A stretch of 64,000 nt of DNA from an uncultured Gammaproteobacteria bacterium (GCA_903853385.1 CAINTJ010000027.1:62001-126000), one strand, 5' to 3'; shown: positions 19,641 through 30,150, counted from the stretch's first letter. Numbers and translations are program-made. The notes: generated from the letters alone by a model not told the origin.

Positions 19641-21040
19641 TGAATCCCTATGCGCCCAAGGCCGGCGACTTCACACCGGTTGCACGCCAACCGGGACTGA
19701 TTACCAATCCACGTCCTTCACAATCGTACTGGCAGGATGCCTGGCTGCGTCTGAAGCAGAACAAACGTGCACTGCTGAGTTTGTATCTGATCGTTGCCTT
19801 GGTACTGATGACCTTGGTCGGCCCCTGGCTCTGGCAACAAGACCCCGCTTACCAGGACCTTGATCTGATTTCACAGCCTCCCGCCTACGGCGAAACCGCG
19901 TTGGTAGTAGCTGATCCAGGAATCTGGGCCGGCGTTAGCGTGGATCCCCCCACACTGATAACAGTGGACTCCAATGCCACCTCCAGCCTGGCAGCAACTG
20001 CGCAGATCCAGACAGTGGGCTCAGCCTCTACCCAATATGTTCGACTGCGCTGGGAACCGGTAGCGGGTGCAGGTTTTTATCTGGTCTATCGCAATGATCA
20101 CGCACCGGAATCATCGGAGGATCTTGGTCTGCCGCTGGGCCAGACCCTGACGGCTGCCGAAGTGAGCTTTGAAGATCGTTTGCAACTGCGGGCGCAGGAT
20201 TACTGGTACACGGTGCTTGCCAGTAATGGCTTGCAGGAAGCTCCCGGCTTCACCACGGTTCGCATTCCGGTACAACGCTCCATCACCGAGTCGCAGGCGC
20301 AAGACCGCAAGCTGCACGCCAACGCCGGCGACACTGTCACACTCCGCTCGCACCCTTTTGGAACTGATTCACTCGGCCGCGATCTGTTGGCCCGCATCAT
20401 AGAAGGTTCACAAGTCTCGCTGTTTATCGGCATCGTGGCGCCCTTCCTGTGGGTGTTGCTGGGCACTGTCTATGGCGGCATTTCCGGTTATTTCGGTGGC
20501 ACCATTGATGCGGCGATGATGCGCGTGACCGACTTCCTGATTGCCCTGCCGTTCCTGCTTTTCATGATTTTGTTTCGTATCGGCTTCGGCATTGGGCCCG
20601 GTGAGAGCGGCATTGTCCCGATGCTACTGGCACTGGTGCTGCTGCGCTGGGAAGACACCGCACGACTGGTTCGCGGTCAGGTGCTACAGATACGCGAGGA
20701 AGCCTTTGTGCAGGCCGCACGCCTGCTGGGCGCGCAGCCGCTCTATCTGATATTCCGCCATATGATCCCCAACACCATTGGACCGCTGCTGGTGAATCTT
20801 ACTTTCTCGATTCCGATGGCAATCTTCACCGAAGCCTTCCTGTCGTTTATCGGCATGGGCGTGGCACCACCGACCCCTTCGTGGGGCTCAATGAGCAATG
20901 AAGGTCTCAAGAGCATGCTGTCGAGCCCGCATGAGCTGTTGTTCCCCGCCATCTTCATCAGCCTGACGGTACTCACCTTCAACCTGCTGGGTGACGGCTT
21001 GCGCGATGCGCTGGATTCCCGCATGAGGTCACGCGAATGA
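19640..21040 (+). CDS. oppC: Peptide ABC transporter permease OppC with a large periplasmic insertion
   Basis: Second channel subunit of the importer. It has 466 residues against about 300 for E. coli OppC/DppC. The extra sequence lies between TM1 (about 43-65) and the conserved HPFGTDSLGRDLL motif (238-250). Residues about 130-212 (RLRWEPVAGAGFYLVYR, then YWYTVLASNGL) look like a fibronectin type III domain. Downstream is a standard five-TM permease core with the EAA loop EEAFVQAARLLGAQPLYLIF. Its stop overlaps the oppD start (ATGA). Confidence 0.93.
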   Translation: MNPYAPKAGDFTPVARQPGLITNPRPSQSYWQDAWLRLKQNKRALLSLYLIVALVLMTLVGPWLWQQDPAYQDLDLISQPPAYGETALVVADPGIWAGVSVDPPTLITVDSNATSSLAATAQIQTVGSASTQYVRLRWEPVAGAGFYLVYRNDHAPESSEDLGLPLGQTLTAAEVSFEDRLQLRAQDYWYTVLASNGLQEAPGFTTVRIPVQRSITESQAQDRKLHANAGDTVTLRSHPFGTDSLGRDLLARIIEGSQVSLFIGIVAPFLWVLLGTVYGGISGYFGGTIDAAMMRVTDFLIALPFLLFMILFRIGFGIGPGESGIVPMLLALVLLRWEDTARLVRGQVLQIREEAFVQAARLLGAQPLYLIFRHMIPNTIGPLLVNLTFSIPMAIFTEAFLSFIGMGVAPPTPSWGSMSNEGLKSMLSSPHELLFPAIFISLTVLTFNLLGDGLRDALDSRMRSRE

Positions 21041-22056
21041 GCAGCGAAATCATTCTGGAAGTCACTAATCTGGCGGTTGAATTCGCCACTTACGGCGGCA
21101 GTGTGCAAGCAGTGCGCGATGTCAGCTTCAATCTGCACAAGGGCACTACGCTGGCCATAGTTGGCGAATCCGGCTGCGGCAAATCAGTGACAGTACAAAC
21201 CCTGCTCGGACTGATCCCGATGCCACCAGGTCGCATCACGGCCGGTTCTGCCCGTTTGCGTGGCGCAGAATTGCTGGGGCTAAGTGCTGACCGGCTCAAT
21301 CACTATCGCGGCAAACGCATTGGCATGATTTTCCAGGATGCGATGAGTGCGATGAATCCCACCATGACCATCGGCGACCAGATTGCAGAGACGCTGATTG
21401 TGCATATGGGCATGTCCGCTGCTGCGGCTCGCCAGGAAGTAATCACCTTGTTGACTCAGGTGCAGATTCCCGAGCCGGAACGGCGCCTGCGCCAATACCC
21501 GTTCGAGTTTTCCGGCGGCATGCTGCAGCGCGCGATGATCGCTCTCAGTATCGCCTGCCAGCCGGAAGTATTGATTGCCGATGAGCCTACGACGGCGCTG
21601 GATGTGACTATCCAGGCGCAAATTCTGCAGTTGCTGGAATCGCTGCAACAGAGCCGCGGGCTCTCTATCATCCTCATTACCCACGATCTGGGGGTGGTAG
21701 CGCGCATGGCGCATGAAGTTGCGGTAATGTATGCGGGCCAGATTGTTGAGCAAGGCAGCGTGGATGACATCTTCTATCGCAGCGCCCATCCCTACACAGT
21801 CGGACTGAAAGCGGCGATGCCAGGCAGAAGCGCGCACAAGAGCGTGTTACAGGAAATTCCCGGTTCACCGCCTGATCTGTTCGCCCCCCCGGCGGGCTGC
21901 GGCTTCAATGCCCGTTGCCCGCACGTAATGCAGTTATGCACGAGCCAAGCGCCACCGCTGTTTGGCACAAGCCATCAGGCACGCTGCTGGTTGCAGCATG
22001 CTGCGGCTCCTGCGCAGGCGTTGTACCAGCAACTTATTGCTTCGGTACGGAGTTGA
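21037..22056 (+). CDS. oppD: Peptide ABC transporter ATP-binding protein OppD
   Basis: One of the two ATPases of the importer. Walker A is GESGCGKS (43-50), the signature is [12 protein letters not shown], Walker B is [14 protein letters not shown] and the switch is ITHDLG. The C-terminal oligopeptide domain has cysteines C288, C294, C301, C313 in the [15 protein letters not shown] pattern known to bind an Fe-S cluster in OppD/DppD relatives. Its start overlaps oppC and oppF begins two bases after its stop. Confidence 0.95.
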   Translation: MSSEIILEVTNLAVEFATYGGSVQAVRDVSFNLHKGTTLAIVGESGCGKSVTVQTLLGLIPMPPGRITAGSARLRGAELLGLSADRLNHYRGKRIGMIFQDAMSAMNPTMTIGDQIAETLIVHMGMSAAAARQEVITLLTQVQIPEPERRLRQYPFEFSGGMLQRAMIALSIACQPEVLIADEPTTALDVTIQAQILQLLESLQQSRGLSIILITHDLGVVARMAHEVAVMYAGQIVEQGSVDDIFYRSAHPYTVGLKAAMPGRSAHKSVLQEIPGSPPDLFAPPAGCGFNARCPHVMQLCTSQAPPLFGTSHQARCWLQHAAAPAQALYQQLIASVRS

Positions 22057-22058
22057 AC

Positions 22059-23006
22059 ATGCTGATCGAAGCCCGCAAGCTCCGCAAATATTTCAACCTC
22101 GGCCACGGCAAGCAAGTGCATGCCGTGGATGATGTGTCACTGGGCATAGGCGAACATGAAGTACTGGGTCTGGTCGGTGAAAGCGGGTCTGGCAAAACCA
22201 CTTTTGGCAAAACCCTGATCGGACTCTACGACAAAAGCGGTGGCCAGGTAATATTCCGCGACCGCGAACTGCCCCGGCATTACCAGACGGAAGATTACAA
22301 GCGGCAGGCTGGGCAGATCCAGATGATCTTCCAGGACCCCTACTCGTCACTGAATCCGCGCATGACCATCCAGGAAATCATCGCCGAAGGACTGTTGATC
22401 CGATCTGGCGGCAACCTCAGCAGTGTGCGCGACAAGGTCGTCTACTGGCTGGAGCGCGTCGGCTTGCACAGCGATCATCTGTCCCGCTATCCCCATGAAT
22501 TTTCCGGCGGCCAGCGTCAACGCGTTGGGATTGCGCGGGCCTTGATCGTGGAACCCCAGCTGCTGATATGCGATGAACCGATTTCTGCCCTTGATGTATC
22601 AGTGCAGGCGCAAGTTGTGAAACTGCTGGCAGAATTAAAGCAGTCGTTGGGCCTAGCCATGTTGTTCATTGCCCATGATCTGTCGATGGTGCGCTATGTG
22701 TCCGACCGGATGGCCGTAATGTATCTGGGTTCATTAGTGGAAGTGGGGCCGGCTGATGCGGTGTATTTCACCCCCCGGCATCCTTATACCAGAATGCTGG
22801 TCAGCTCCAACCCGCAACCTGACCCGCTGCATGAGCGTGCGCGTACGGATGTGATACTGAGCGGTGAAATTCCGTCACCGGTGAACTTGCAACCAGGATG
22901 CCGGTTTGCCGGTCGCTGCCCGCTGGTGGAGCCGCATTGCCGGCAGCAAACACCGGTACTGCGCACAGTGGCAGACAACCACCAGGCCGCCTGCCATCTT
23001 CTGTAA
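22059..23006 (+). CDS. oppF: Peptide ABC transporter ATP-binding protein OppF
   Basis: Second ATPase of the importer. From the ATG at 22059 it has 315 residues: Walker A GESGSGKT, signature FSGGQRQRVGIARAL, Walker B LLICDEPISALDVS and a C-terminal GCRFAGRCPLVEPHCRQQ cysteine motif. The frame is open to 21915 inside oppD, but that extension lacks ABC homology. It is the last gene of the operon and converges with ppiD with only 29 bp between stops. Confidence 0.95.
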   Translation: MLIEARKLRKYFNLGHGKQVHAVDDVSLGIGEHEVLGLVGESGSGKTTFGKTLIGLYDKSGGQVIFRDRELPRHYQTEDYKRQAGQIQMIFQDPYSSLNPRMTIQEIIAEGLLIRSGGNLSSVRDKVVYWLERVGLHSDHLSRYPHEFSGGQRQRVGIARALIVEPQLLICDEPISALDVSVQAQVVKLLAELKQSLGLAMLFIAHDLSMVRYVSDRMAVMYLGSLVEVGPADAVYFTPRHPYTRMLVSSNPQPDPLHERARTDVILSGEIPSPVNLQPGCRFAGRCPLVEPHCRQQTPVLRTVADNHQAACHLL

Positions 23007-23035
23007 ATTGACCTGGGCTTGCAGCTGGCTGGGAA

Positions 23036-24955
23036 TTACAACAAAGGATCCCTGACTGCCAGCTGGGTTTCGCGGCCTTTGATTTTGGCACGGGCTTCCA
23101 GACTTTTCATGTAAGCGGTAAAGTCATCAGAACCCGCCTGGGTGCTCAGGAAATTGCGCATCCCGCTTTCTTCGCCTTCCTTGAAGTCGGCTGTGGTGCC
23201 ATCAGCCACGCTCTGCAGCTCGATCACGGCATAGTCGCCGGCCCCCATGGCATAAGCTTCCAGCACAGGACCTGCTTGCGGCTTCTGCATGGTGAAGGCC
23301 TTGTTGGCGATTTCAGGATTCAACTTGGCTTCACTACGTTCAATGTTAGCCAGTGCGTTCCAGCCCAGATGCTGGACTGTCAGCAGAGCATCGATGTTTT
23401 CACCATTCTTCAGGCTCTTCATGAAAGTATCACCCAGTGCGCTCGCCTGGGCTTTGGCTTTTTGCTGACGCAGGGTCACTTCCACTTCACCACGCACAAC
23501 TTGTAACGGTCGCACCTGCGCCTGCTGATGCTCCAGCACGTGCAGCACAATGCTTTGTTTGTCATTGACTGTGATTACTTCACTGTTCAGGCCTTTTTCC
23601 ACCACATCGGCATTGAATGCTGCGGCAATGACCGGTTTTTCTGCACTGATACCGGCACCGCCGCTCCGACCGAACAGGCCGGTGGTCTGCTTGGTGAGTT
23701 TCAGGCGTACAGCCGGCTCATTCAGATCAGGCGATTCGAATGACAGGTTTTTAAGTTCTTCCAGCTTGCTGGTGAACAGCGCATCAGCGCCCTTCTGCTT
23801 GAGATCGCGCAACAGCGCAGCTTTACGTGCTTCGAACGATTCGATTTTGGTGTCCTGCAGTTCAGTGAGCTTGACCAGATGGATACCGAATTCGGTTTGC
23901 ACCGGCTCCGACACCTGATTTACCGTCAGGTTCTGCAAGGCCTTTTCAAAACCCTCGACGAAGCTGCTACCGGTAGTAAAGCCGACATCACCGCCTTTCT
24001 GGGCAGAATCGGTGTCCTTGGAAAATTGCTTCGCCAATTTGGCGAAATCTTCGCCGGCATCAAGCCGGACTTTGACTGCTACGGCTTCTTTGCGTGCAGC
24101 AGCCAGTTCTGCCTCGCTTGTGGCTGGCCAAAGGATATGGGAAGCGCGTCGCTCGGTCTGGGCTTTATAAGCTGCTACTTCATCCTGGTAAGCCGCTTTC
24201 ACTTGTTCGTCAGCGACCGCCACTTCCTCGCTCAATTTGTTCTTGTCGAGTTCAATATACTCGATGCTGACCTGCTCTTCCTGCTGGAACCGCTTCTGGT
24301 TCTGCTGGTAGTAATCCTGGATGTCTTGATCTGATACCGTGACAGAATCGGCAAACATCGCTGTAGGAACCACGAAAAAACGGAGGCTGCGTTTCTGGTG
24401 TATCAGAGCCGCGATTTTACTGATCTGGTCAGGAGTGGAAAAGCCACTGGCGTTATAGACCGCCAATTGCTGGTTCAATATTATTTCCTGGCTCAGCGTT
24501 GTGCGGTAGCGACTCGGTGTAAAACCGGCCCCCTGCAGAACGAGGGTGGCGCGCTGGGCGTTGTAGACGCCATCGATCTGGAAATCCTGGGTCTGACGTA
24601 TGCGGCTATCAATGGCATTGACTGATACCGCCATGCTGCTGGCTTGCGCTGACTGTTCCAGCAATTTGCGCTGGATCAGTTCATTGACTGCAGATTGACG
24701 GAACAGGGATTCATCCAGCTTGGAAATATCTGGCTTGTCGCCCAGTTTGGCAATCATTTCCTGGGTTTTTCGCTGGGCCAGCTTGTCGATATCGGCCGAC
24801 AGGATTTCATCGCCGTTAATGGTCAGTTCCGGTGTGCTCTGGCTAAGATTGCCGACCAGCCGGTCAACTCCCCACAGTGCAAACACGGCAATCAAACAGC
24901 CCACCACAATATTGGAGATCACTCCTTGGGTTTTATCTCGGATTTTCTGCAACAT
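23036..24955 (-). CDS. ppiD: Periplasmic folding chaperone PpiD (SurA-N / parvulin)
   Basis: Inner-membrane-anchored periplasmic chaperone at the SecYEG exit that helps outer-membrane proteins fold. The 639-residue product has an N-terminal anchor (MLQKIRDKTQGVISNIVVG, TM about 12-34), a SurA-N-like chaperone region, and one parvulin domain (about 264-360: RASHIL, GGDVGFTTGSSFVEGFE, FGIHLVKL). A second degenerate region follows. Same strand as hupB, 85 bp downstream of it. Length fits E. coli PpiD (623). Confidence 0.94.
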   Translation of the reverse strand: MLQKIRDKTQGVISNIVVGCLIAVFALWGVDRLVGNLSQSTPELTINGDEILSADIDKLAQRKTQEMIAKLGDKPDISKLDESLFRQSAVNELIQRKLLEQSAQASSMAVSVNAIDSRIRQTQDFQIDGVYNAQRATLVLQGAGFTPSRYRTTLSQEIILNQQLAVYNASGFSTPDQISKIAALIHQKRSLRFFVVPTAMFADSVTVSDQDIQDYYQQNQKRFQQEEQVSIEYIELDKNKLSEEVAVADEQVKAAYQDEVAAYKAQTERRASHILWPATSEAELAAARKEAVAVKVRLDAGEDFAKLAKQFSKDTDSAQKGGDVGFTTGSSFVEGFEKALQNLTVNQVSEPVQTEFGIHLVKLTELQDTKIESFEARKAALLRDLKQKGADALFTSKLEELKNLSFESPDLNEPAVRLKLTKQTTGLFGRSGGAGISAEKPVIAAAFNADVVEKGLNSEVITVNDKQSIVLHVLEHQQAQVRPLQVVRGEVEVTLRQQKAKAQASALGDTFMKSLKNGENIDALLTVQHLGWNALANIERSEAKLNPEIANKAFTMQKPQAGPVLEAYAMGAGDYAVIELQSVADGTTADFKEGEESGMRNFLSTQAGSDDFTAYMKSLEARAKIKGRETQLAVRDPLL

Positions 24956-24976
24956 TGTGTGACCTGCTGAAACGAC

Positions 24977-25006
24977 CTGACCGTGGACCAGTTGAGCTAC
25001 GGCCAG
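24977..25006 (-). other. Hairpin in the hupB-ppiD spacer with tRNA D-arm-like loop
   Basis: Eight-pair stem CTGACCGT (24977-24984) / ACGGCCAG (24999-25006), one pair being G-U in the minus-strand RNA, with a 14-base loop. The minus strand reads GTAGCTCAACTGGTC at 25000-24986, close to the tRNA D-arm consensus. No T-arm or anticodon arm can be built, so it is not a tRNA gene. Confidence 0.45.
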
Positions 25007-25040
25007 GAGCCCCAGCCGTTGTGCCGGATTTAGTTATTGA

Positions 25041-25316
25041 TTAAGAGTTGATCTCGTCTTTCAAGGCTTTGCCTGGTTTGAAACCAGCAACTTTGGTTGC
25101 TGCAATCTGGATGGCTTCGCCGGTTTTTGGATTGCGGCCGGTGCGGGCATCGCGGGCTTTGACGGAAAAGTTGCCAAAACCAACAAGGGAGACAGAATCA
25201 CCGGCCTTGAGTGCGGCCGTAACCGCTGCCATTACAGCTTCTACTGCTCTGGATGCCGATGCTTTTGGCAGGTCAGCGCTAACAGCAACAGCGTCAATCA
25301 ATTCTGATTTATTCAC
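25041..25316 (-). CDS. hupB: Nucleoid DNA-binding protein HU-beta, GTG start
   Basis: Small histone-like protein that bends and compacts DNA. The 91-residue product starts at [14 protein letters not shown] aligns with E. coli HupB MNKSQLIDKIA, which fixes the start. The DNA-binding arm [14 protein letters not shown] and the C-terminal [11 protein letters not shown] are intact. It lies between lon and ppiD, as in Pseudomonas and E. coli. The 180-bp spacer before it holds a strong hairpin. Confidence 0.97.
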   Translation of the reverse strand: MNKSELIDAVAVSADLPKASASRAVEAVMAAVTAALKAGDSVSLVGFGNFSVKARDARTGRNPKTGEAIQIAATKVAGFKPGKALKDEINS

Positions 25317-25427
25317 AGGGAGTGCCTCATTATTTTAGGATGATGTAGGGGAATGCCGGGGTTGAAGTCTGAAGATTGTTAACGGTAATTTGTTCTGGCG
25401 GGAAAATGTAAAATTAAACCCAAGCAG

Positions 25428-25462
25428 TATAAAGCCAGACTGTTTTTCAGTCCGGCTTTATA
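25428..25462 (-). terminator. Strong hairpin downstream of lon
   Basis: 15-bp stem TATAAAGCCAGACTG / CAGTCCGGCTTTATA with a 5-base loop, 34 bp after the lon stop. The single imperfect pair is G-U in minus-strand RNA but A-C in plus-strand RNA, so it is built for the lon/hupB transcript. A U-rich stretch (GGGTTTAATTTT) starts only about eight bases after the stem, so it may terminate partially or stabilise the lon mRNA end. Confidence 0.6.
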
Positions 25463-25496
25463 TCAAGCCCAAAAAACCAGTGTCAAGGAACGAATG

Positions 25497-27923
25497 TTAA
25501 TGAGTATTGATTGATTTCTTGCCTTTTTCCTTGTTTTTGCCGGCGGCGGCTTTGCCAGGATTTTTTACCAGATTATCGGCCTTGTTTTCCACGATCGGTG
25601 TCGGCATGTATTTGAGGGCTATTTGCAGCACCTCGTCTATCCACTTAACCGGCTTGATGGTGAGGTCAGCCTTGATGTTATCGGGGATTTCCTTCAGATC
25701 ACGCTCGTTTTCCATCGGAATGATGATGGTCTTGATGTTTCCTCGATGTGCCGCCAGCAACTTCTCTTTCAAGCCGCCGATCGGCAGCACCTGGCCACGC
25801 AGGGTGATCTCGCCCGTCATCGCCACATCCTTGCGTACCGGAATCCCCGTCAGCACCGATACCAGGGCAGTACACATGCCGATGCCTGCGCTGGGGCCGT
25901 CTTTCGGGGTGGCACCTTCCGGTACATGCACGTGCAAATCCTTGTGTTCCTGGAAATTGTCATCGATGCCAAGGCTGGGGGCCCGGCTGCGCACGACAGT
26001 GAGTGCCGCCTGAATCGATTCCTGCATGACGTCACCGAGCGAGCCGGTCATGATGACTTTGCCTTTGCCGGGGATGACAACTGCTTCAATCGTAAGCAGT
26101 TCTCCACCAACCTGGGTCCAGGCCAGTCCATTCACTTGACCGATTACATCTTCTTCATCGGCCTTGCCGTATTCGTATTTATGCACACCTGCGTATTTTT
26201 CCAGCTCGGCCGGGGTAATCAACAACGGCTGCGTGCTGTTGGTCAGGCTGTGCTCCTTGACCACTTTGCGGCAGATCTTGGCGATTTCTCGCTCCAGACC
26301 GCGCACGCCGGCTTCTTTCGTGTAATGCTGGATCAGTGCCAGCAAGGCATCGTCACTGAACGATAGCTCGCCTGCCTTCAGCCCGTTGTTCTCCCGCTGT
26401 TTCGGGATCAGATAGCGCATCGCGATGTTGCGCTTTTCATCTTCGGTATAGCCGGGGATGCGAATCACTTCCATGCGATCAAGCAGCGGTGCCGGAATGT
26501 TCATGGAGTTGGAAGTGCAGATGAACATTACATCGCTGAGGTCATAATCAACTTCCAGATAATGGTCGTTGAAGTTGTGGTTCTGTTCGGGATCCAGTAC
26601 TTCCAGCAAGGCCGAGGCCGGATCGCCACGGTGGTCCATACCCATTTTGTCGATTTCATCGAGCAGTACCAGTGGGTTGCGTACGCCGACTTTAGCCATG
26701 CGCTGCACCACCTTGCCGGGCATTGAACCTATATAGGTACGGCGGTGGCCGCGGATCTCAGCTTCGTCCCGCACGCCTCCCAGTGCCATCCTGACAAATT
26801 TGCGGCCGGTAGCACGCGCAATCGATTCGCCCAGAGAGGTCTTGCCGACTCCGGGAGGGCCGACCAGACACAGAATGGGACCTTTTAATTTCTTGACCCG
26901 CTTTTGCACAGCTAAATATTCAAGAATGCGGTCTTTGACGTCCTTGAGACCATAGTGATCAGCCTCAAGCGTGGCTTCGGCTTTGGGCAGATCCGTCTGG
27001 ATCTTGGTGCGCTTCTTCCAGGGGACAGTGACCATCCAGTCCAGATATGTCCGCACAACCGAAGCTTCCGACGACATCGGTGACATCATCTTGAGCTTGT
27101 TCAGTTCAGCATTGGCCTTGTCACGCGCTTCCACCGGCATGCCGGCATCTTCAATTTTGCGTTTGATCTCTTCGGCTTCGCTGGGGGTCTCGTCCAGATC
27201 GCCCATTTCCTTCTGGATGGCTTTCATCTGCTCATTCAGATAGTACTCACGCTGGCTCTTCTCCATCTGTTTCTTGACGCGGCCACGGATGCGTTTCTCA
27301 ACCTGGAAGATGTCAATCTCGGATTCGATCAGCGCCATCAGGTGTTCAATACGGGGCTTGAGGTTGGCCAGCTCGAGGATGTTCTGCTTTTCCTGCAACT
27401 GCAGCGACATATGGGTGGCAATGGTATCCACCATACGGCTCGGATCATCAATGCTGGTGATGGAGGTGAGCACTTCCGGGGAAATTTTCTTGCTCAACTG
27501 CACATACTGGTCGAATTGCGACAGCAGTGAACGCACCAGGATGTCGATGTCTTTTTCTTCGGCGGCATGGCTGCTCATCGTGACGATATCGGACTTGTAA
27601 TAATCATCATCAAAATGGATGTTGCGGATATGCACTCGTTCCACGCCTTCCACCAGCACTTTGACTGTGCCGTCATTGACATGCATCAGTTGCAGCACTG
27701 TGGCGATCGTGCCAATGCTGTAAATATCTTCATTGCGCGGATCGTCATCGGAATGCTGTTTCTGTGCTGCCAGCACCACTTTTTTATCGGCCGCCATCGC
27801 GGCTTTCAAAGCCTTGATGGACTTTTCCCTGGCTACAAACAAGGGATGCACGATTTGTGGATAAACAACCACACCACGCAAGGGCAGGAAGGGGTATTGA
27901 TTCAGTGTCTGTGTTTTATCCAT
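25497..27923 (-). CDS. lon: ATP-dependent protease Lon
   Basis: Cytosolic AAA+ serine protease that degrades misfolded and regulatory proteins. The 808-residue product has the N-terminal LON domain (about 10-200), Walker A GPPGVGKT (355-362) and Walker [11 protein letters not shown]. The C-terminal protease has catalytic Ser in [10 protein letters not shown] and Lys in [12 protein letters not shown]. The tail after about 780 is Lys-rich ([10 protein letters not shown]). It lies 100 bp downstream of clpX. E. coli Lon is 784 residues. Confidence 0.98.
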   Translation of the reverse strand: MDKTQTLNQYPFLPLRGVVVYPQIVHPLFVAREKSIKALKAAMAADKKVVLAAQKQHSDDDPRNEDIYSIGTIATVLQLMHVNDGTVKVLVEGVERVHIRNIHFDDDYYKSDIVTMSSHAAEEKDIDILVRSLLSQFDQYVQLSKKISPEVLTSITSIDDPSRMVDTIATHMSLQLQEKQNILELANLKPRIEHLMALIESEIDIFQVEKRIRGRVKKQMEKSQREYYLNEQMKAIQKEMGDLDETPSEAEEIKRKIEDAGMPVEARDKANAELNKLKMMSPMSSEASVVRTYLDWMVTVPWKKRTKIQTDLPKAEATLEADHYGLKDVKDRILEYLAVQKRVKKLKGPILCLVGPPGVGKTSLGESIARATGRKFVRMALGGVRDEAEIRGHRRTYIGSMPGKVVQRMAKVGVRNPLVLLDEIDKMGMDHRGDPASALLEVLDPEQNHNFNDHYLEVDYDLSDVMFICTSNSMNIPAPLLDRMEVIRIPGYTEDEKRNIAMRYLIPKQRENNGLKAGELSFSDDALLALIQHYTKEAGVRGLEREIAKICRKVVKEHSLTNSTQPLLITPAELEKYAGVHKYEYGKADEEDVIGQVNGLAWTQVGGELLTIEAVVIPGKGKVIMTGSLGDVMQESIQAALTVVRSRAPSLGIDDNFQEHKDLHVHVPEGATPKDGPSAGIGMCTALVSVLTGIPVRKDVAMTGEITLRGQVLPIGGLKEKLLAAHRGNIKTIIIPMENERDLKEIPDNIKADLTIKPVKWIDEVLQIALKYMPTPIVENKADNLVKNPGKAAAGKNKEKGKKSINTH

Positions 27924-27998
27924 AAAATTCGTTCGAACTAGAAATTGGTAAAATCATGGTTGGTAAAAAACATTCCGTACACTTTGCAAGTACAACAC

Positions 27999-28004
27999 TG
28001 TCAA
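27999..28004 (-). promoter_or_regulatory. Possible -35 element of a lon promoter
   Basis: A perfect TTGACA on the minus strand, 76 bp upstream of the lon ATG. At 16-18 bp downstream there is only a poor -10 candidate (TGTACG), and no sigma-32 match was recognised, so this is tentative. Confidence 0.3.
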
Positions 28005-28023
28005 TTAATACACCAAACTCATT

Positions 28024-29319
28024 TCATCCGCCTGCAAGCTTGTCTTTAATCGGCAACGCCATCGGTGTTTCCGTATTGTCATACACCAGCAAAGGTGAAG
28101 ATTCGCCGCGGATTACGGCTTCATCAATAATCACTTTGCTGACATTTTTCTCCGAAGGTATCTTGAACATGGTTTCCAGCAACACTTGCTCCATGATTGA
28201 ACGCAGACCGCGAGCACCGGTTTTACGCTCCTTGGCGCGGCGAGCCACTTCACGTAACGCATCATTGCGGAATTGCAGTTCGACTCCTTCCATTTCAAAC
28301 AGTTTTGCATACTGTTTGACCAATGCATTCTTGGGCTCTTTCAATATCCTGACCAGCGCTTCGACATCGAGTTCATTGAGGGTCGCTATCATCGGCAGTC
28401 GACCGACGAATTCGGGTATCAAACCATATTTGACCAAATCTTCCGGTTCAACATCCTGCAGCACTTCACTGGCAACTGCGGCATCCTGACTGCGCACTTC
28501 TGCGGTAAAACCAATGCCGCCTTTTTCCGATCTGGCCCTGATGATCTTGTCGAGCCCGGCAAAAGCGCCACCACAAATGAAAAGTATGTTGGAGGTATCG
28601 ACTTGCAGGAACTCCTGTTGAGGATGTTTACGACCACCTTGGGGCGGGACTGAAGCAATTGTGCCTTCAATCAGCTTCAGCAGTGCCTGCTGCACACCTT
28701 CACCGGAAACATCACGGGTAATCGACGGGTTGTCGGACTTGCGGGAGATCTTGTCGATCTCATCAATGTAGACAATGCCAACCTGTGCCTTTTCAACATC
28801 GTAGTCGCATTTTTGCAGGAGTTTCTGGATGATATTTTCCACGTCTTCGCCAACATAGCCGGCTTCAGTCAGTGTGGTTGCATCTGCAATCGTGAAGGGT
28901 ACATCCAACAAGCGTGCAAGGGTTTCCGCCAGCAGGGTTTTACCGGTGCCGGTGGGGCCGATGATCAGAATGTTGCTTTTGCCGATCTCGATATCTTCGC
29001 CTTTCTTGCCTTTGTAGTTCAGTCTTTTGTAGTGATTGTAGACAGCAACCGACAAGATCTTCTTGGCTTTGGCCTGGTCAATCACATACTCGTCGAGAGT
29101 GGCACAGATTTCGGCAGGAGTGGGCAGTTCCTTTTTTCTGGTCTCGGCAGTTTTTTCATGGATCTCTTCGCGGATGATGTCGTTGCAGAGATCAACGCAT
29201 TCATCGCAGACGAAAACGGACGGCCCGGCGATGAGCTTGCGCACTTCATGCTGGCTTTTTCCGCAGAACGAACAATAGAGCAATTTGCCAGAATCGTCTT
29301 TGGATTTGTCACCTGCCAT
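28024..29319 (-). CDS. clpX: ATP-dependent Clp protease ATPase subunit ClpX
   Basis: AAA+ unfoldase that feeds substrates to ClpP. The 431-residue product has an N-terminal C4 zinc finger (C16, C19, C38, C41), Walker A GPTGTGKT (121-128), the pore loop GYVGED, Walker B IDEIDKI, and an IGF-type ClpP loop ([11 protein letters not shown]). Length and start match the family. It is 144 bp downstream of clpP and 100 bp upstream of lon. Confidence 0.98.
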   Translation of the reverse strand: MAGDKSKDDSGKLLYCSFCGKSQHEVRKLIAGPSVFVCDECVDLCNDIIREEIHEKTAETRKKELPTPAEICATLDEYVIDQAKAKKILSVAVYNHYKRLNYKGKKGEDIEIGKSNILIIGPTGTGKTLLAETLARLLDVPFTIADATTLTEAGYVGEDVENIIQKLLQKCDYDVEKAQVGIVYIDEIDKISRKSDNPSITRDVSGEGVQQALLKLIEGTIASVPPQGGRKHPQQEFLQVDTSNILFICGGAFAGLDKIIRARSEKGGIGFTAEVRSQDAAVASEVLQDVEPEDLVKYGLIPEFVGRLPMIATLNELDVEALVRILKEPKNALVKQYAKLFEMEGVELQFRNDALREVARRAKERKTGARGLRSIMEQVLLETMFKIPSEKNVSKVIIDEAVIRGESSPLLVYDNTETPMALPIKDKLAGG

Positions 29320-29377
29320 ACGGGCACTCCACTGCTGTGCTATTGAAAGTAAGATGCAGACAATTCTAGCGTTTTAC

Positions 29378-29459
29378 AAGCCCTGCCAATCAATGAAAAA
29401 CGCAGATTTGCCAATTCAATTGAGATATCGACAAATGGCAGGAAATGTTTAGAGGGCTT
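29378..29459. repeat. Bipartite inverted repeat in the clpP-clpX spacer
   Basis: AAGCCCTGCCA (29378-29388) can pair with TGGCA (29436-29440) and with AGGGCTT (29453-29459) on the other side of a bulge. This would form one large hairpin filling most of the 144-bp spacer. No U-tract follows, so a role in mRNA processing or partial termination is only a guess. Confidence 0.4.
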
Positions 29460-29463
29460 AGCT

Positions 29464-30126
29464 CTATTTTGTCGCTGCGGATGGCACCCGGCGGTCCAGA
29501 ACCTGGTCGATGAGACCATAGTCCACGGCCTGCGCGGAGCTCATGAAATTGTCGCGATCAGTATCCTTGGCGATCATTTCGATCGATTGACCGGTGTGAT
29601 TGGACAGGATTTTGTTGAGGCGCTCCCGCATCTGCAGAATTTCCTGGGCCTGGATATGGATGTCGGAAGCTTGGCCCTGGGCACCACCACTGGGCTGATG
29701 GATCATGACCCGCGAATGCGGCAACGCATAGCGCTTGCCTTTGGTGCCCCCGGCTAGCAACAAAGCCCCCATGCTGGCAGCCTGGCCGATACACATGGTG
29801 CTGACATCCGGCTTGATGAACTGCATGGTGTCATAAATGGACAACCCGGCTGTCACCACCCCGCCTGGGGAATTGATGTAGAAATGGATATCCTTGTCAG
29901 GATTTTCCGATTCCAGAAACAGCAGTTGTGCAACCACCAGGTTGGCCATGTAGTCTTCAACCTGGCCTACCAGAAAAATAATACGTTCTTTCAACAACCT
30001 GGAGTAAATATCATAAGACCGCTCACCCCTTGCCGTCTGTTCAACCACAATCGGCACCAGGGCTGAACGGATGTCATCCAGGGTCATGCCCTGGGTTGCG
30101 AAAAGTTCACGGTTACTTCTGTTCAT
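29464..30126 (-). CDS. clpP: ATP-dependent Clp protease proteolytic subunit ClpP
   Basis: Barrel-forming serine protease that works with ClpX. The 220-residue product has the catalytic S118 ([10 protein letters not shown]) and H143 ([13 protein letters not shown]). [19 protein letters not shown] forms the substrate strand. It starts 24 bp after the tig stop, so clpP is probably co-transcribed with tig; the N-terminal propeptide is short, as in other proteobacteria. Confidence 0.98.
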   Translation of the reverse strand: MNRSNRELFATQGMTLDDIRSALVPIVVEQTARGERSYDIYSRLLKERIIFLVGQVEDYMANLVVAQLLFLESENPDKDIHFYINSPGGVVTAGLSIYDTMQFIKPDVSTMCIGQAASMGALLLAGGTKGKRYALPHSRVMIHQPSGGAQGQASDIHIQAQEILQMRERLNKILSNHTGQSIEMIAKDTDRDNFMSSAQAVDYGLIDQVLDRRVPSAATK

Positions 30127-30150
30127 TGCATTATCTCAGACTGCTTGCCA

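Noticed and set aside
24977-25014. Possible tRNA gene between hupB and ppiD
   Set aside because: Only a D-arm-like stretch is present; no anticodon arm, T-arm or acceptor stem can be formed.
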